Shown: positions 47,473 to 58,082, counted from the stretch's first letter. The stretch: DNA of 64,000 bases from Sporodiniella umbellata (GCA_025677835.1 JAIXMR010000051.1:62001-126000), one strand, 5' to 3'. Notes: generated by a model not told the origin, from the letters alone. Numbers and translations: made by a program.

Positions 47473-48538
47473 ATGGACAGTTTGCTTTATATTGATGACT
47501 ATTTAGATGGTAATGCAAGTGTTAAAGAAGTATGGGCTTGAATGATTTTTTTTTTGTTTGTAGTGATTGAGGCACTTCAGCTAGACCTTCAAAAGAACTT
47601 TACACTCCTTAAAGAAATGGACGGCTATGCACAAGGTATAGCAAAAGAAAAGGGCAAACTAGGCAGAGACTGAAGGTTGGGGATATAGAGTCTTTACTTT
47701 CCACAGCACAGATGGCGGTTGATTTGATTGACACGATTGACAGTGTTGAAGCGGATGTACGGTTTGAGAAACTACAGCAGCTTGTGACTCTGTTAACCGA
47801 GACACTGAAGCGCACGAGTGAAAAAGCCGCGTTAGCCAAAGTGACATTTGAAGCCGTAAGACTTGGGTAATGTGTGTGTGGGTTTTTAAAAAAACAAGCC
47901 TATTTTTTGTTTGTTTGCTTTTGATTAGGTTGAGAAGCACTGCAACCGTTTAGACGCCGACCTGGTCAAATTCGAAGAAACCAACACAACGGGTAATATC
48001 CAGATCGTTTCCTTGCCGGGACTCACGCCTTCGTGCAAAAGTCTGATCGCAAGACTGTCATCCTCTAAGGATGTGGATCAAGAATCGCTAGAGAAAAGAG
48101 AGTTGGTGTCCAAAAGTAAGTGGACGTATCGTTTCTGTCGATTGACCTTGCCAACAGAGAGAAGAAAGGAGGAGGTTCGGATGAAGCCTATGAACACCAA
48201 GGCCAAAGCATGGCCCCGAAGAAAAAATGCAAAGTTAAAATCGTAAGTCACAAACCATCTGAACGGCCTATTGACCGTGTTTAGATCCGATACAGACATG
48301 TCGGTGGATCCCAACGAACCGCTCTACTGTTATTGTCAGCAAGTCTCTTTCGGTGAAATGGTGGCCTGCGATAATACCGATGTAAGCCATCGGTACTCAG
48401 AAGTGATAACCCACCATGTTTGTTTTGTAGTGTGAAATCGAATGGTTCCATATTGCATGTGTCGACCTAAAAACAGTGCCTAAAGGAAAATGGTATTGCG
48501 ATAACTGTACGCGCTATAAAGCAAAACAAAGAAGATAA
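47473..48538 (+). CDS. ING-family chromatin reader with C-terminal PHD finger
   Basis: Seven exons: 47473-47509, 47564-47635, 47689-47855, 47929-48115, 48158-48242, 48285-48381 and 48431-48538, giving 250 aa. The N-terminal ING coiled-coil domain begins [26 protein letters not shown] and continues through [15 protein letters not shown] and [16 protein letters not shown] disordered basic linker follows, then the PHD finger [30 protein letters not shown] and [10 protein letters not shown] with the full C4HC3 zinc set. ING proteins (Yng2/Pho23/Yng1 in yeast) read H3K4me3 and sit in histone acetyltransferase or deacetylase complexes. The WYC and CxxxEWFH residues of the family are intact. Which complex cannot be told. 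Confidence 0.92.
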
Positions 48539-48793
48539 AAGCCTCCCACTCAATCATTACTATTCTATTTTTATTTTTATTTTTTTTTTCTGGGGACGAA
48601 TAAAACGTGGATTGCATCACTCTTAAACCAACGTCCATTCCAATCTCAGCCATCTTATTTATTCTCTTTTGAATGTTTAAAAGAATGTTTTCAGCCATGA
48701 GCAAGACGATACCCGAGACATGCAAGTAGGCTAGATTCTCAAAGTGCTTTAATGACCGTTTTTTTTTTTTTTTTGTTGTTGTTGTTATTGTAG

Positions 48794-49658
48794 TGATTAT
48801 CGAGCGAGTCGATGCAGTGAATAGAACTGTTTGGAGCCGGGAGAGTTTCAACGAGTTTATTCTGTCCCGTCCTCGAGGAGCCTATACAGGAATGAGAACG
48901 TTGCATGGCCATCGCGTGGTTGCGTTCGAGAGTCATCTGCAACGTTTGAAGCATTCGCTCCTGACGATGGTCTGGGAGCCTTATTCACCTACTGAGCCGT
49001 TGTTTACAGACGTAGAAGCGCTTCGAGACCAACTTGTGCCGATACTTTGCCAGGGCCTGGACGTGTACGGTGGTGGTGAGGGCAGAGATACCAAGATTTC
49101 GGTCTTGGTCTCTTATTGTTTTGAGGTAAGCGATGGGGGGACTGCAGGGACGCAATCTGATGTGCCGATCGATAGAAACAACAGCCGATTGTCGCTGCGC
49201 ACTTTAGTCCGATGGGCGTTACCCCAGCGACAGCCAAGGTGCTGGTCAGCCATCGATCCCGTACGGACCCAACAGTGAAAGATTCACGCTGGGTGGCGCA
49301 ACGCTCCGACCTGGAAGCGGAAAAGCCTCAGGACGTGAACGAGGTTTTGCTGGTACACGATGGGCATGTCTACGAAGGCATGGCCTCCAATTTCTTTGCC
49401 GTCAAGCGTGTGGATGGCCGGCCGGCTCTGGTCTGTGCCGGACTTGAGCATGTGCTGTTAGGGACAATCATGAAGATGGTCATTCGGCTTTGTGAGCAGG
49501 AAGGCATTGCCATTCTTTGGGAGTTTCCCAAGCTGGACGAGGCTACAGACTGGGAAGGTTGTTTTCTTACCAGCACCTCCCGGCTGCTGCTGCCCATCGA
49601 CACCCTCTATCACGGCGCTGAAACGTAAGTCAGAAAACACATCCAGTGTTTCTTCAAC

Positions 49659-49696
<38 letters not shown>

Positions 49697-49791
49697 CACT
49701 TAGGATCCGCTTTGAAAGTACCGCATGGATTGAACACTTACAACAGCTTGTTTTAAAAGAAATTGAAAAGACGTCGTATGCGATTCAATAA
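48794..49791 (+). CDS. Class IV PLP-dependent enzyme (aminodeoxychorismate lyase/BCAT-like), start uncertain
   Basis: Supported exons are 48794-49125, 49185-49624 and 49704-49791 (about 286 codons); a short 5' exon is missing from my model. The sequence follows the class IV fold: PRGAYTGMRTLHGHRVVAFESHLQRL with its catalytic-fold Arg, PIVAAHFSPMGVTPATAKVLVSHR, then NEVLLVHDGHVYEGMASNFFAV and the CFLTSTSRLLLPI end. The family includes branched-chain and D-amino acid transaminases and 4-amino-4-deoxychorismate lyase (folate pathway). The usual catalytic Lys position is not obvious: VKDSRWVAQR occupies that region. No upstream ATG gives a canonical GT donor in the needed phase, so the N-terminus is left open. 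Confidence 0.72.
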
Positions 49792-49852
49792 AACGACAGG
49801 TTTTTATTTATTTTTTTTTATTTTTTATTTTTTGCTTTTTTTTTTTGTTTAT

Positions 49853-50716
49853 TCATTCGATGGTACTGCCACAGCCCAGGGCTTGGAGAGGAGAAAGCGA
49901 GGTTTTGAGGGTGCGGTCGGAGTTCATGATACCCCAGTGTTGTTCAACGCCAGGCTTGTAAGGCTCATCAAAGGCAGAGAACCAGAGTAGGTCGATGGTG
50001 TGCTGACGCGTCTGACAGAGGACCTGGGCGAGATAGAGTTTTTGGTTTTCAGGCGAGGCGACCGAAGCGCCAAAGTGACCGCCAGCGGAAGGCCAACCGG
50101 TTTCTGAGATGCGCACGGGCTTACCTTGCGCCTTGGCCACCACGGTACGATAGTGATCCATTAACGTCAGCGCGCCCTGGTCGGCTGTGACACCCTCCCA
50201 ATAAGGAAAGGCGTTCATCATGAGAAAATCGAGCTGATCGACCACGACAGGGGGGAATTCGTAGTAGACATCAGCGTTAGTGATGGGTAGCGGGCTGACT
50301 AGGGTACGGACTTTGGCCAGATAGCCTGCCAGGGTGTTTGCATCCGTATCGTTACGATACAGCACTTCTGAGCCCACAATGAGCCCATCGACATTAGCCA
50401 GCGTTTGGCCCGAAGCCAGAATATCTCTCATGGCCTGCATCTCGGCTGCAAACGTATCCGGGCGATCAATCCACATGCCTAGATAAAGACGCATATCAAG
50501 CGCATTCACCGCCTCGACCGCTAATTGACCCAAGTGACAAGGGCCAAGCGAAAAGATCCGGACCCGGCCAGTGTACTGTTGAATCTTGACAAAATCTGCC
50601 TTCACTTGCTCAAGCGTAGGACAAGCCTGGGTGTTGATTCCATAGTTCAAACCGTAAAATACTTCTGCAGCAGAAATAATAATACTGAACAAGCCTAGTA
50701 AAAAAAGTACGTACAT
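49853..50716 (-). CDS. GH17 glucan endo-1,3-beta-glucosidase (secreted)
   Basis: This single-exon gene encodes 287 aa. The signal peptide is MYVLFLLGLFSIIISA, and the mature enzyme starts near EVFYGLNYG. The GH17 acid/base region is VDGLIVGSEVLYRND and the nucleophile region is VRISETGWPSAGG; both Glu residues are in place. FSAFDEPYKPG and EQHWGIMNSDRTLK complete the barrel. The family (Bgl2/Scw4/Scw10 in yeast) acts on cell-wall beta-1,3-glucan as hydrolase or transglycosylase. There is no Ser/Thr-rich tail or GPI signal, so it is probably a soluble wall enzyme. It lies downstream of carB on the same strand with a ~150-bp gap. Confidence 0.93.
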   Translation of the reverse strand: MYVLFLLGLFSIIISAAEVFYGLNYGINTQACPTLEQVKADFVKIQQYTGRVRIFSLGPCHLGQLAVEAVNALDMRLYLGMWIDRPDTFAAEMQAMRDILASGQTLANVDGLIVGSEVLYRNDTDANTLAGYLAKVRTLVSPLPITNADVYYEFPPVVVDQLDFLMMNAFPYWEGVTADQGALTLMDHYRTVVAKAQGKPVRISETGWPSAGGHFGASVASPENQKLYLAQVLCQTRQHTIDLLWFSAFDEPYKPGVEQHWGIMNSDRTLKTSLSPLQALGCGSTIE

Positions 50717-50863
50717 TGTTCACTGTATAAAAATAGATGGATAGATTTTTTTTTTTTTTTATTTTTTTTTATAGAGAAAACCAAAAAAAAAAAAAAAAAA
50801 AAGAGAAACAGTGCAAGGCGATTGGTTTTATAAACATGACAGGCATCTTGACAGGTGTTTGTT

Positions 50864-52606
50864 TCATGACGTCAAAGGGACTCTGAAGAGATGGGGCAGA
50901 TGAAGGTTGATGAACGAAGCAGCAGTATGGCCGGTGGACTGCTCTGGAAAGAAGGCAAAGAAACAAAAGAAAAGGAGGGAGAAGAGGAGCCAGAGAGGAT
51001 AGCGTGTGGTGGTCTCGGTTATGGGCAGAGGGGGAACCAGGCATTGCCTAGGCAATGGCGTTTGCCCAAACCCTTGACAGACTTGATCGGAGGTGAGTTT
51101 GCTGCCGGCCAAGACGATAGGCACGCCTGTGCCGGGATGCGTGCTGGCACCGACAAAATAGAGGTTGCGATAGTCGGCATGGCGTGTGCTGGGCCGGAAC
51201 CAGAGGACCTGGAAGATATCATGCGAGAGGCCGAGGATGGAGCCTTTCCAGAGGTTGAATTTGGACTGCCAGATGCTTGGGTCGTTGACGATTTCATGCG
51301 TAATATGTTTGGCAAAGTCTTGGGTGCCGAGACGACGCTGGATGACCTCGAGTACCATCGCGCGTGCCTTGGCTACCAACGCGCTGTATTCTTGCGGTTC
51401 GTTGGTTTTCATATGGCCGATAGGAAAAAGAACAATGATCGCATCCTTACCGGGCGGGGCAGCGGAGGGATCGATACGGGAGGGTACGTTCACATAGAAC
51501 GAAGGATCCTGAGGCATGGCATAGTCTTTAAAGATCCTATCAAAGCTCTCTTTGTAGGCCTCGGCCAGAAAGATGTTGTGGACATCCAGTTCGGGAATAG
51601 TGGTGTCCATGGACCAATAGAATGAGATGGAAGACGACGTGAGCTTCTTGGAGGCCAACGAACGCTGTGTCCAGGCTGAAGGCGGCAGGAGACGATGGTA
51701 GGCGTACACAAGGTCCGCATTACACACCACTGCATCTGCCTGAATCACACGGCCATCTTCCAACGTTACCCCCGTCACGCGTTTCTCGCCTGCCACCGTA
51801 TTGATTTTGGCCACAGGTGCATTGTAGATAAAGCGGGCGCCAAACTTTTGGCTGGCAATGGCTTCTAGCTTCTGCACCACCATATTAAAACCGCCACGAG
51901 GATACCAGATACCTTCAGCAAATTCAGTATACTGAAGTAGACTATACACTGCGGGTGCATCGTAGGGCGACATTCTAGAATACGTTTAATCCCACTGTGC
52001 TTATCTATACAACACTTACCCCATATACATCGTTTGAAAGGTAAAGGCCATCCGCATCTTTTTGGACTTGAAATAGACCGAGGCTCGTTGATAGATCTTG
52101 TCAAACAGATGAAGAGGGAGAATAAAAGGTAGAAACTTGGGCCGACACAAGTCCAGGAAGCTTTCAAAATTTCGTTGGATGGCTATCCAGATTCCTGCTT
52201 CATAATGCACATGCGTCTCTCGCAGAAAATCCAGAAAGCGACCAAAGCCTTCAGGTCCTTCCACACGCTCCATCTCTGCCTTCATCCGTGTCAGGTCGGA
52301 CGAAAGCTGAACCGATTCACCGTCATCAAAGTGGACTTTGTAATTGTTCTCACATCGTAAAAGATCCAGGTGGTCTTCGATACGCTCATCCAGATCGGCA
52401 AAAGCCTCTTGGAATAATTTAGGTAGCAGATAAAGCGATGGGCCTTGATCGAACCGATACCCTTCATGATGAATTAACGAACATCGCCCGCCCGAGAACT
52501 CGTTCTTCTCTACCACCGTCACCTTGAACCCTTGACGCGAAAGACGTGCCGCTGTCGCTGTACCGCCAATACCTGCGCCAATAATCACAATGTGTTTTTC
52601 TGACAT
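50864..52606 (-). CDS. carB: Phytoene desaturase (phytoene dehydrogenase)
   Basis: Exons 52606-52020 and 51974-50864 give 565 aa. The N-terminal Rossmann FAD motif is IVIIGAGIGGTATAARLSRQGF, followed by VVEKNEFSGGRCS and GYRFDQGPSLYLLP. The C-terminal dinucleotide-binding end is NLYFVGASTHPGTGVPIVLAGSKL, the crtI signature. A hydrophobic segment near the end (PLWLLFSLLFFCFFAFF) probably anchors it in membrane. CarB introduces four double bonds into phytoene to give lycopene. The start MSEKHIVIIG was chosen over an upstream in-frame ATG (52630) because it begins the conserved fold. It is transcribed away from carRP, and the two share one intergenic region. Confidence 0.96.
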
Positions 52607-52679
52607 CGATGCCAACGATAGAAAACACAAAACAAAAACAAAAAATAGATTTTCTTTTAGCCAAAGCCTTTTTATACCT

Positions 52680-52718
<39 letters not shown>

Positions 52719-53009
52719 CTCTTTTTTTTTTCTTTTTTATTATTATTTATTATTGATTATTTCATTATTTCATTATTCAGTCTATGCAGAGTGACCTCCC
52801 CTTTAATTTCACTCTCCACACTCCCTCTATTTATTATATTTATAAGCAAGATAATGAAATTCAATGCTTTTCAAGTGATTTTAACAATCAAAACAAACAC
52901 AAGGTGTTAAAAAGACTAAAAAGAAGATAAAGAAATGAGAATTTTTTTTTTTTTTTTTTTTTTATAAAGAATATCACTCAACTGGGGAGGGAGTTTTTCT
53001 TTTTCTTTT

Positions 53010-53040
<31 letters not shown>

Positions 53041-53141
53041 GTATATAAAAAGCTATATTTTTCTTATTTTATTTTTTATTTTTTTATTTATTATTTTTCC
53101 GGTTATTTCTAGTGTTTGATTGGGAAAAAAAAAAAAAAAAG
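52607..53141. promoter_or_regulatory. Bidirectional carB-carRP promoter region
   Basis: These 535 bp lie between the two divergent start codons. A TATA-like element for carB lies at about 52667-52675 on the minus strand (TATAAAAAGG) and one for carRP at about 53042-53050 (TATATAAAAAG). Between them are long T-runs (52681-52718, 52942-52963, 53011-53040). In Mucorales this arrangement is known to give joint, light-induced expression. I did not identify a specific light-response site. Confidence 0.75.
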
Positions 53142-54893
53142 ATGTTGACGTACATGGAAGTCCATTTGTACTTTACATTGCCTGTGTTGGGGTTATTGTA
53201 TTGGGTGTTGAGACCTTTTCAGAGCAAATCGGATGGGTTCAAATATCGCTTCTTGGTAGCGATGGCAGTCAGTACGGCGTCTGTTTGGGACAACTATATC
53301 GTGTATCACAAAGCATGGTCTTACTGTCCTACGTGCGTTGTGGCCGTGATTGGCTATGTGCCTTTAGAAGAATACATGTTCTTTGTCATTATGACACTGA
53401 TGACAGTTGCTTTTACCAACCTGGTGATGCGTTGGCGTCTGCCTTCGACCTTTATCGAACCGCGTACGTCTCTGGTGCAGACGATAGGCGTACGTGCCTT
53501 GCCGATACTAGGCTTGCTCTGGGTGGCTGTGAAAGCATGGGTAACATAAAGCATCCTCTGTAGTTCACCGTTGACCGTTCTTTTGTTCTAGAGAGCTGCC
53601 TGGCCTGCGCAACGTTTGTTTTATGGGGGTTGTATTCTATGGTACACATGTCCGGTACTCGCGTTGTTATGGTATGGCGGAGGTGAATACATCTTGCGAC
53701 GACCGATAAGCGTCTTGATCTCGATTGGTGTGCCTACCCTGTTTCTGTGCTGGGTGGATAAGGTGGCGATTCGTGCAGGCGTATGGCATATCTCGTTACG
53801 CACGAGCACAGGTTACTTTGTATGCGCGGATCTGCCGTTGGAAGAGTGCATGTTTTTTGCGCTGATCAACACCGTCTTGGTCTTTGCTACCTGCACCTTG
53901 GACCGAGTTCAATCGATTCGGCATCTCTTCTACAGCAGGCATGGTTTCTGGCAAGGCATTGCCCTGGCCTTCCTTATGCCAGACCAAGCATTGGAAGACA
54001 CCGTGTTGAGAGATTTGGGAGTGACCTGGGATATCCTGGCGCGGGCCAGCCAGTCGTTCCATACCGCCTCCAGTGCCTTTAGCTACGAAGTCAGGCAGGA
54101 CTTGGGCACCCTCTATGGTTTCTGTCGAGCGACGGATGACCTGTGCGATAACGAAAACGTGCCATTAGACACTCGAAAGCGCCAACTGGCATGGACGCGT
54201 GAAGGCATCGAGCGTATGTTTTCGGGGAAAGAGCCTGGTTGGGAACGCTATCCGTTGCCGGAAGACTGTCTGTGTGCGTTCCGTGCATTTGGGCGACTTG
54301 CGTCTTACTTGGAAAAAGAAGCAGTGTTTGAACTCCTGGAAGGTTACCGTTGGGATCTCGAGCGTCGTGTGGTGCAGTCCGAGGCCGATTTGGCCTTCTA
54401 TTCAGCCTGTGTGGCCAGCAGTGTAGGCGAGATGTGCACACGACTGATGTGGTCTCATGAAGGCCAAGGTCCAAGGCCGGCTTGGATTCTGGAGCGTGCC
54501 CGAGCCATGGGGCTGGTACTGCAGTACGTCAACATGGCGCGTGACATTCGAACGGACAGCGAAACACTGGGTAGAGTGTACCTGCCCCAGGATTGGCTGA
54601 AATCCAACGAGTTTACCCAACTCGGCCAAGGTCAAGCCAGCGCCTTGGGCGACGCTCGTCTTTGCTCACTCGCAGGTCAGCTGACACAGAAAGCATGGGC
54701 AATTCAGGCACAAGCCAAACATGGCATTCCCCAATTACCATTAGGCTGTCAAGGTGGTGTACGTGCAGCGTGTGAGGTCTATTCAGCCATTGGCCATCTC
54801 TTGGATCGAACGGACCACTACCCTATCAGAGCCCATTTAAGTCCATCCAAAAGAGCGCTTGTGGCACTCCAGAGTATCTATGCTCCGTCCTAA
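53142..54893 (+). CDS. carRP: Bifunctional lycopene cyclase/phytoene synthase
   Basis: Exons 53142-53540 and 53592-54893 give 566 aa; the known Mucorales proteins are about 600-615 aa, so this one is slightly short. The N-terminal half is the membrane lycopene cyclase (R domain): two related cyclase halves with [16 protein letters not shown] and [17 protein letters not shown], each carrying the PLEE motif. The C-terminal half is phytoene synthase (P/A domain): a first Asp motif in [11 protein letters not shown] and a second in [12 protein letters not shown], followed by [10 protein letters not shown]. It condenses two geranylgeranyl diphosphates to phytoene and cyclises lycopene ends to beta-carotene. 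The open frame near 53120-53563 in another frame is a shadow. Confidence 0.96.
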
Positions 54894-55044
54894 AAGGATG
54901 AATTGAAAATTTTCATTTTTTTTTTTTTTTTTCACCAAATAAAGTAATTTACAACCAAAAATGAAAAAATTAAAAATTTTATAAAATGGTTTAAAAAAAC
55001 CTGGATTGGAGAAACACAGGAAAAGTCTTGAGATTCTTTTTTAG

Positions 55045-55094
55045 AAACTCTGGCTTAATTTTTCTTTTTATATAAAAAAATAAAGCCAGAGTTT
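55045..55094 (+). terminator. Hairpin with 13-bp arms in the carRP 3' region
   Basis: 55045-55057 (AAACTCTGGCTTA) pairs with 55081-55094 (TAAAGCCAGAGTTT) around a ~23-nt AT-rich loop. It lies 150 bp after the carRP stop and 50 bp before the next start. It could be a 3' UTR structure or the remains of a small inverted repeat. The role is not known. Confidence 0.5.
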
Positions 55095-55144
55095 TTATTG
55101 TCTTTTTCTTTCCTCCTCTTTTTTTTTTTTTTTTGATAAAGCAA

Positions 55145-55855
55145 ATGAATCCAGCCTTGACGCTACCACCGATCTCGACGCTGTTAGGGGAGACGCCACG
55201 TATTATTGTTCAGCAAGCGGAATCCCCGCACACCCAACACAGCCCTCCGCCTCCGTTTGATCGCTCACCTTTACTGTCGCCTATTTCCTATGCATCCTCG
55301 CTCAGTCGATCCCCTGCCTCTTCCTTGGCTCGGTCCCCTTCCCCTGTATCGCCCATCTATCCACTCCCACCTATTCATGGCGATGATCCACCGCGTGCCT
55401 TTCTTCAACATCGCAGCGAGCCTTTTCCATCCCCTTCACCCCCCGTCATTCTACGACCCCACACGCTCTGGAACCGTCGCCATAGTTACAAAGAGGAAGA
55501 AAAAGAACCTGACGTGCCGTTTACACAAATCATCCTGTCCGAATCTGGACAGGCTATTCTCAAACGCAGACGAGGACGACCGCCCAACATGAAGCCTTAT
55601 ATGGAAGGCGATGGCAAGCATTGGACATTTTTGACACCGACCGTGTGGGATGTGAACCATGAGCCGCCCAGCACGCCTTCGCCTCCCTCCGAAGATAGCA
55701 TGCATGGTGCCATGGCTGCCTTTACTAGTGCCAGTATGGATCGAGTGTTGCAGATGCCTCGTAAAAAGAGAGGTCGTAAGCCAAAGTCTCATATCGAAGG
55801 TCATTCGTGCTTTGTATGGAAAGATATACCCGCTTCAAAACGCAACAAGAAATAA
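55145..55855 (+). CDS. AT-hook, Ser/Pro-rich nuclear protein
   Basis: This single-exon gene encodes 236 aa. The N-terminal half is disordered with many SP dipeptides (RSPLLSPISY, RSPSPVSPIYPLPP), suggesting proline-directed phosphorylation. Two AT-hook cores are visible: KRRRGRPPN (about residue 147) and KKRGRKPKS (about residue 213). Between them is a conserved-looking block KHWTFLTPTVWDVN, and after the second hook is CFVWKDIPASKRNKK. AT-hooks bind the minor groove of AT-rich DNA, which fits a chromatin or transcription role. No larger family was recognised. It is the first gene downstream of carRP, but a link to carotenoid control is only a guess from position. Confidence 0.8.
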   Translation: MNPALTLPPISTLLGETPRIIVQQAESPHTQHSPPPPFDRSPLLSPISYASSLSRSPASSLARSPSPVSPIYPLPPIHGDDPPRAFLQHRSEPFPSPSPPVILRPHTLWNRRHSYKEEEKEPDVPFTQIILSESGQAILKRRRGRPPNMKPYMEGDGKHWTFLTPTVWDVNHEPPSTPSPPSEDSMHGAMAAFTSASMDRVLQMPRKKRGRKPKSHIEGHSCFVWKDIPASKRNKK

Positions 55856-55956
55856 GCTTGCATATTGTATATAGAAACGTTTTGTAAATTATTAAACCCT
55901 TTCATCCTAACTACCTTTTTTAAAAAAAAAAAAAAAGGGACTCGTTCTGGGCTTAT

Positions 55957-55988
<32 letters not shown>

Positions 55989-56158
55989 CACGTTGGATGC
56001 ATCACGTGCTTTCCTCCTTCTTTTTTGGAGGCGTCTTTTTAGCCCACCAATCAACTCTCACGCTAGTGGTCAGCACGCGTTGATGCCGACGTCACGCTTC
56101 TGTAGGCGTTGGGGAGAGCCAATACGAAAGGTCATTGGCCAAACCTATTTCTTTTTCA

Positions 56159-56758
56159 ATGCAAAACGTAGTTTTCAAGTATGTAAAAAAACAGATGGTG
56201 GGGAAGGCAGCGGGGTATGTTCAGAGTCAACGGCCTTCGTACGAGAGCGATCCGGAAGTGATAAGAGCGATAGAGAGAGCGAATAGGCACGAGGCTCGTA
56301 GATGGAATCGAGACTCGGGGGGTGCAGAAGTGATACTGAATGCCCAAGAGCGCAAGTTATTGAAGCGGGTCAAGAAGCGTGCATGGTATTTGGACAAAGG
56401 GTGTATGTGTTGTGGTCTGAATGTGGGTCTGGACGGTGTGGTAGGCTTGATACCTGTGGTAGGTGACCTGATTGGTTCTCTGCTGGCTATGCATCTGGTA
56501 CGTACTGCCTGTGAGGCTGACCTGCCTTCATGGCTCGTGGTTAAAATGATGTGGAATGTATTGCTTGACTTTCTGATCGGACTGACTCCCATTGCCGGTG
56601 ACCTTTTGGATATTCTCTTTCAATGTAACTGGCGAAACGCTCTCTTGTTGGAAGAATTCCTAATCCTCAGGCGACGTGATGACATTCTACGTGAACGTGC
56701 TCTCCTCTCTCCGCCACCCGTCACACTGTCCCTACCTCACTATGGTTCAGTAGAATAA
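56159..56758 (+). CDS. DUF4112 family protein
   Basis: This single-exon gene encodes 199 aa. A basic N-terminal region (FKYVKKQMVGKAAGYVQ, ERKLLKRVKKRAWYLDKG) leads into the DUF4112 core: GLNVGLDGVVGLIPVVGDLIGSLLAM and VVKMMWNVLLDFLIGLTPIAGDLLDILF. The two matching GxxPxxGD hairpins are the family hallmark and are probably membrane-inserted. The end is charged, then SPPPVTLSLPHYG. The function of the family is unknown. The ATG at 56159 is the first in frame; longer frames upstream lack ATG. Confidence 0.9.
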   Translation: MQNVVFKYVKKQMVGKAAGYVQSQRPSYESDPEVIRAIERANRHEARRWNRDSGGAEVILNAQERKLLKRVKKRAWYLDKGCMCCGLNVGLDGVVGLIPVVGDLIGSLLAMHLVRTACEADLPSWLVVKMMWNVLLDFLIGLTPIAGDLLDILFQCNWRNALLLEEFLILRRRDDILRERALLSPPPVTLSLPHYGSVE

Positions 56759-56824
56759 CAAGAATAATAATAATAAAAAAATGGAAAATTTTTTGATTTT
56801 TTTTTTTTTCTTTTTTGCAATGCG

Positions 56825-58082
56825 ATGAGCCCTCTACTGCCTTTAGAATTCACAGAGCACATTTTTGATTTCAGTTTTCACCCGGAACAAGCAGTGGTCG
56901 CTGTTGGTCTGATTAACGGAGATGTGCACTGGTACGGCTGGAGATATAGAAGAGAGATGATGTTAACCTAGGCTGGCAGTTATCGTTATAGTGCGGATGG
57001 CAATGAACGGCTTTGGCAGACGACGGTCAGCAAAAAGTCGTGTCGAGGAGTTGAGTTTACAAAGGAAGGTCGACGTAAGTAGCAAGGGAGGATGCGACCT
57101 TGTTGGCTGAAAGTTTAGATCTGTTGAGCATTTCGCGTGACAAGTCCATCCAGGCTCTGGATGTCTTGAGTGGCCGTGTGCTGTACAAGATTGCCAAAGC
57201 ACACAGGTAAGGCAAAAGAGGGGGGGGGAAAGAGGTTGTGTGACGTTTGTAGATATCCTATCAACAAAATCAAACGGCTAGATCATCCGTTGCTAGCTAC
57301 GGGCGATGATGGTGGGGTGATTAAAGTATAGAAAAATAATCATCATCATAGTAAGGCAAGGGATTAAACAGGGTAGGGGTAGATCTGGGACATGAGAACC
57401 TGTCGTGCTGTACAGAGCTATCGAAAACATCAAGACTATATCTCGGACATGATCTTTTGTCAAACCAAGTCAAGTCTCGTCGCTGCCAGGTAAATCAATA
57501 AAAAGGTCGAAAACAAAACAGATAAAAACCAACGATGGAACGTAGTGGGGATGGGTTGCTATCGATTTACGACACGCGAAAGGCAAGCGAGAGTGTGTGT
57601 TGTACAGAAGAGTTAGAAGACGAGCCACTGTCACTGGCCAGTATTCGAGTAGGTTGTACAGAACAGAGCGAGTATACTGAAAAAAAAGGGCCATCTAGGG
57701 TGGTGAAGGGATCGTCGCCGGTTCACAGAGCGGTGCGCTTTACTTTTGGAACTGGAGCACCTGGTCTGGTCCTACAGCATGGCTAGGGCACCCTAGCTCA
57801 GTGGACGCCTTAGCCTGCCTGGATCAGGACACGGTCTGTACTGGAGGCAGTGATGGGTTACTGAGACTGATCACCGTGTCACCCACACAACAACTGGAAG
57901 GCATCCTGGGCGATCACGGTCAAGACTTGCCGGTAGAAAACATTCAGGTTACTTTTGATCAACGCTTTCTTGCTAGCTCAGGGCATGATCTTCAATTAAG
58001 ATTTTGGGAAATTGACAGTCTTTACCGTTCATCCAAACGTTCACTCACTCAGAAACGTGCGAAATTCTTTCAAGATCTTTAA
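56825..58082 (+). CDS. WD40 protein, WDR55/JIP5 homologue (ribosome biogenesis)
   Basis: Seven exons: 56825-56931, 56980-57074, 57119-57206, 57253-57325, 57383-57489, 57546-57648 and 57699-58082, giving 318 aa. The sequence follows WDR55/Jip5: FDFSFHPEQAVVAVGLINGDVHCY, SCRGVEFTKEG, SISRDKSIQALDVLSG, KIAKAHRYPINKI, LLATGDDGGVIKIWDMR, HQDYISDM, GDGLLSIYDTR, VAGSQSGALYFWNW, VCTGGSDGLLRLI and LASSGHDLQLRFWEID. Six to seven WD repeats are expected. Yeast Jip5 is needed for 60S subunit production. Introns are 44-57 nt. The 3' part was recovered in a different frame from the longest open stretch, using the acceptor at 57698. Confidence 0.92.

Noticed and set aside
50891..51625. 244-aa plus-strand ORF opposite carB
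   Set aside because: It is an antisense shadow of the phytoene desaturase coding sequence.
53120..53563. 147-aa ORF overlapping the start of carRP in another frame
   Set aside because: It is a shadow of the carRP first exon; composition is unconvincing and the carRP frame carries the conserved cyclase residues.
50864..56758. A larger secondary-metabolite cluster around carB/carRP
   Set aside because: Neighbouring genes (GH17, DUF4112, WDR55, PLP enzyme, lipase) are not recognisable carotenoid-pathway enzymes, so only the two-gene unit is supported.
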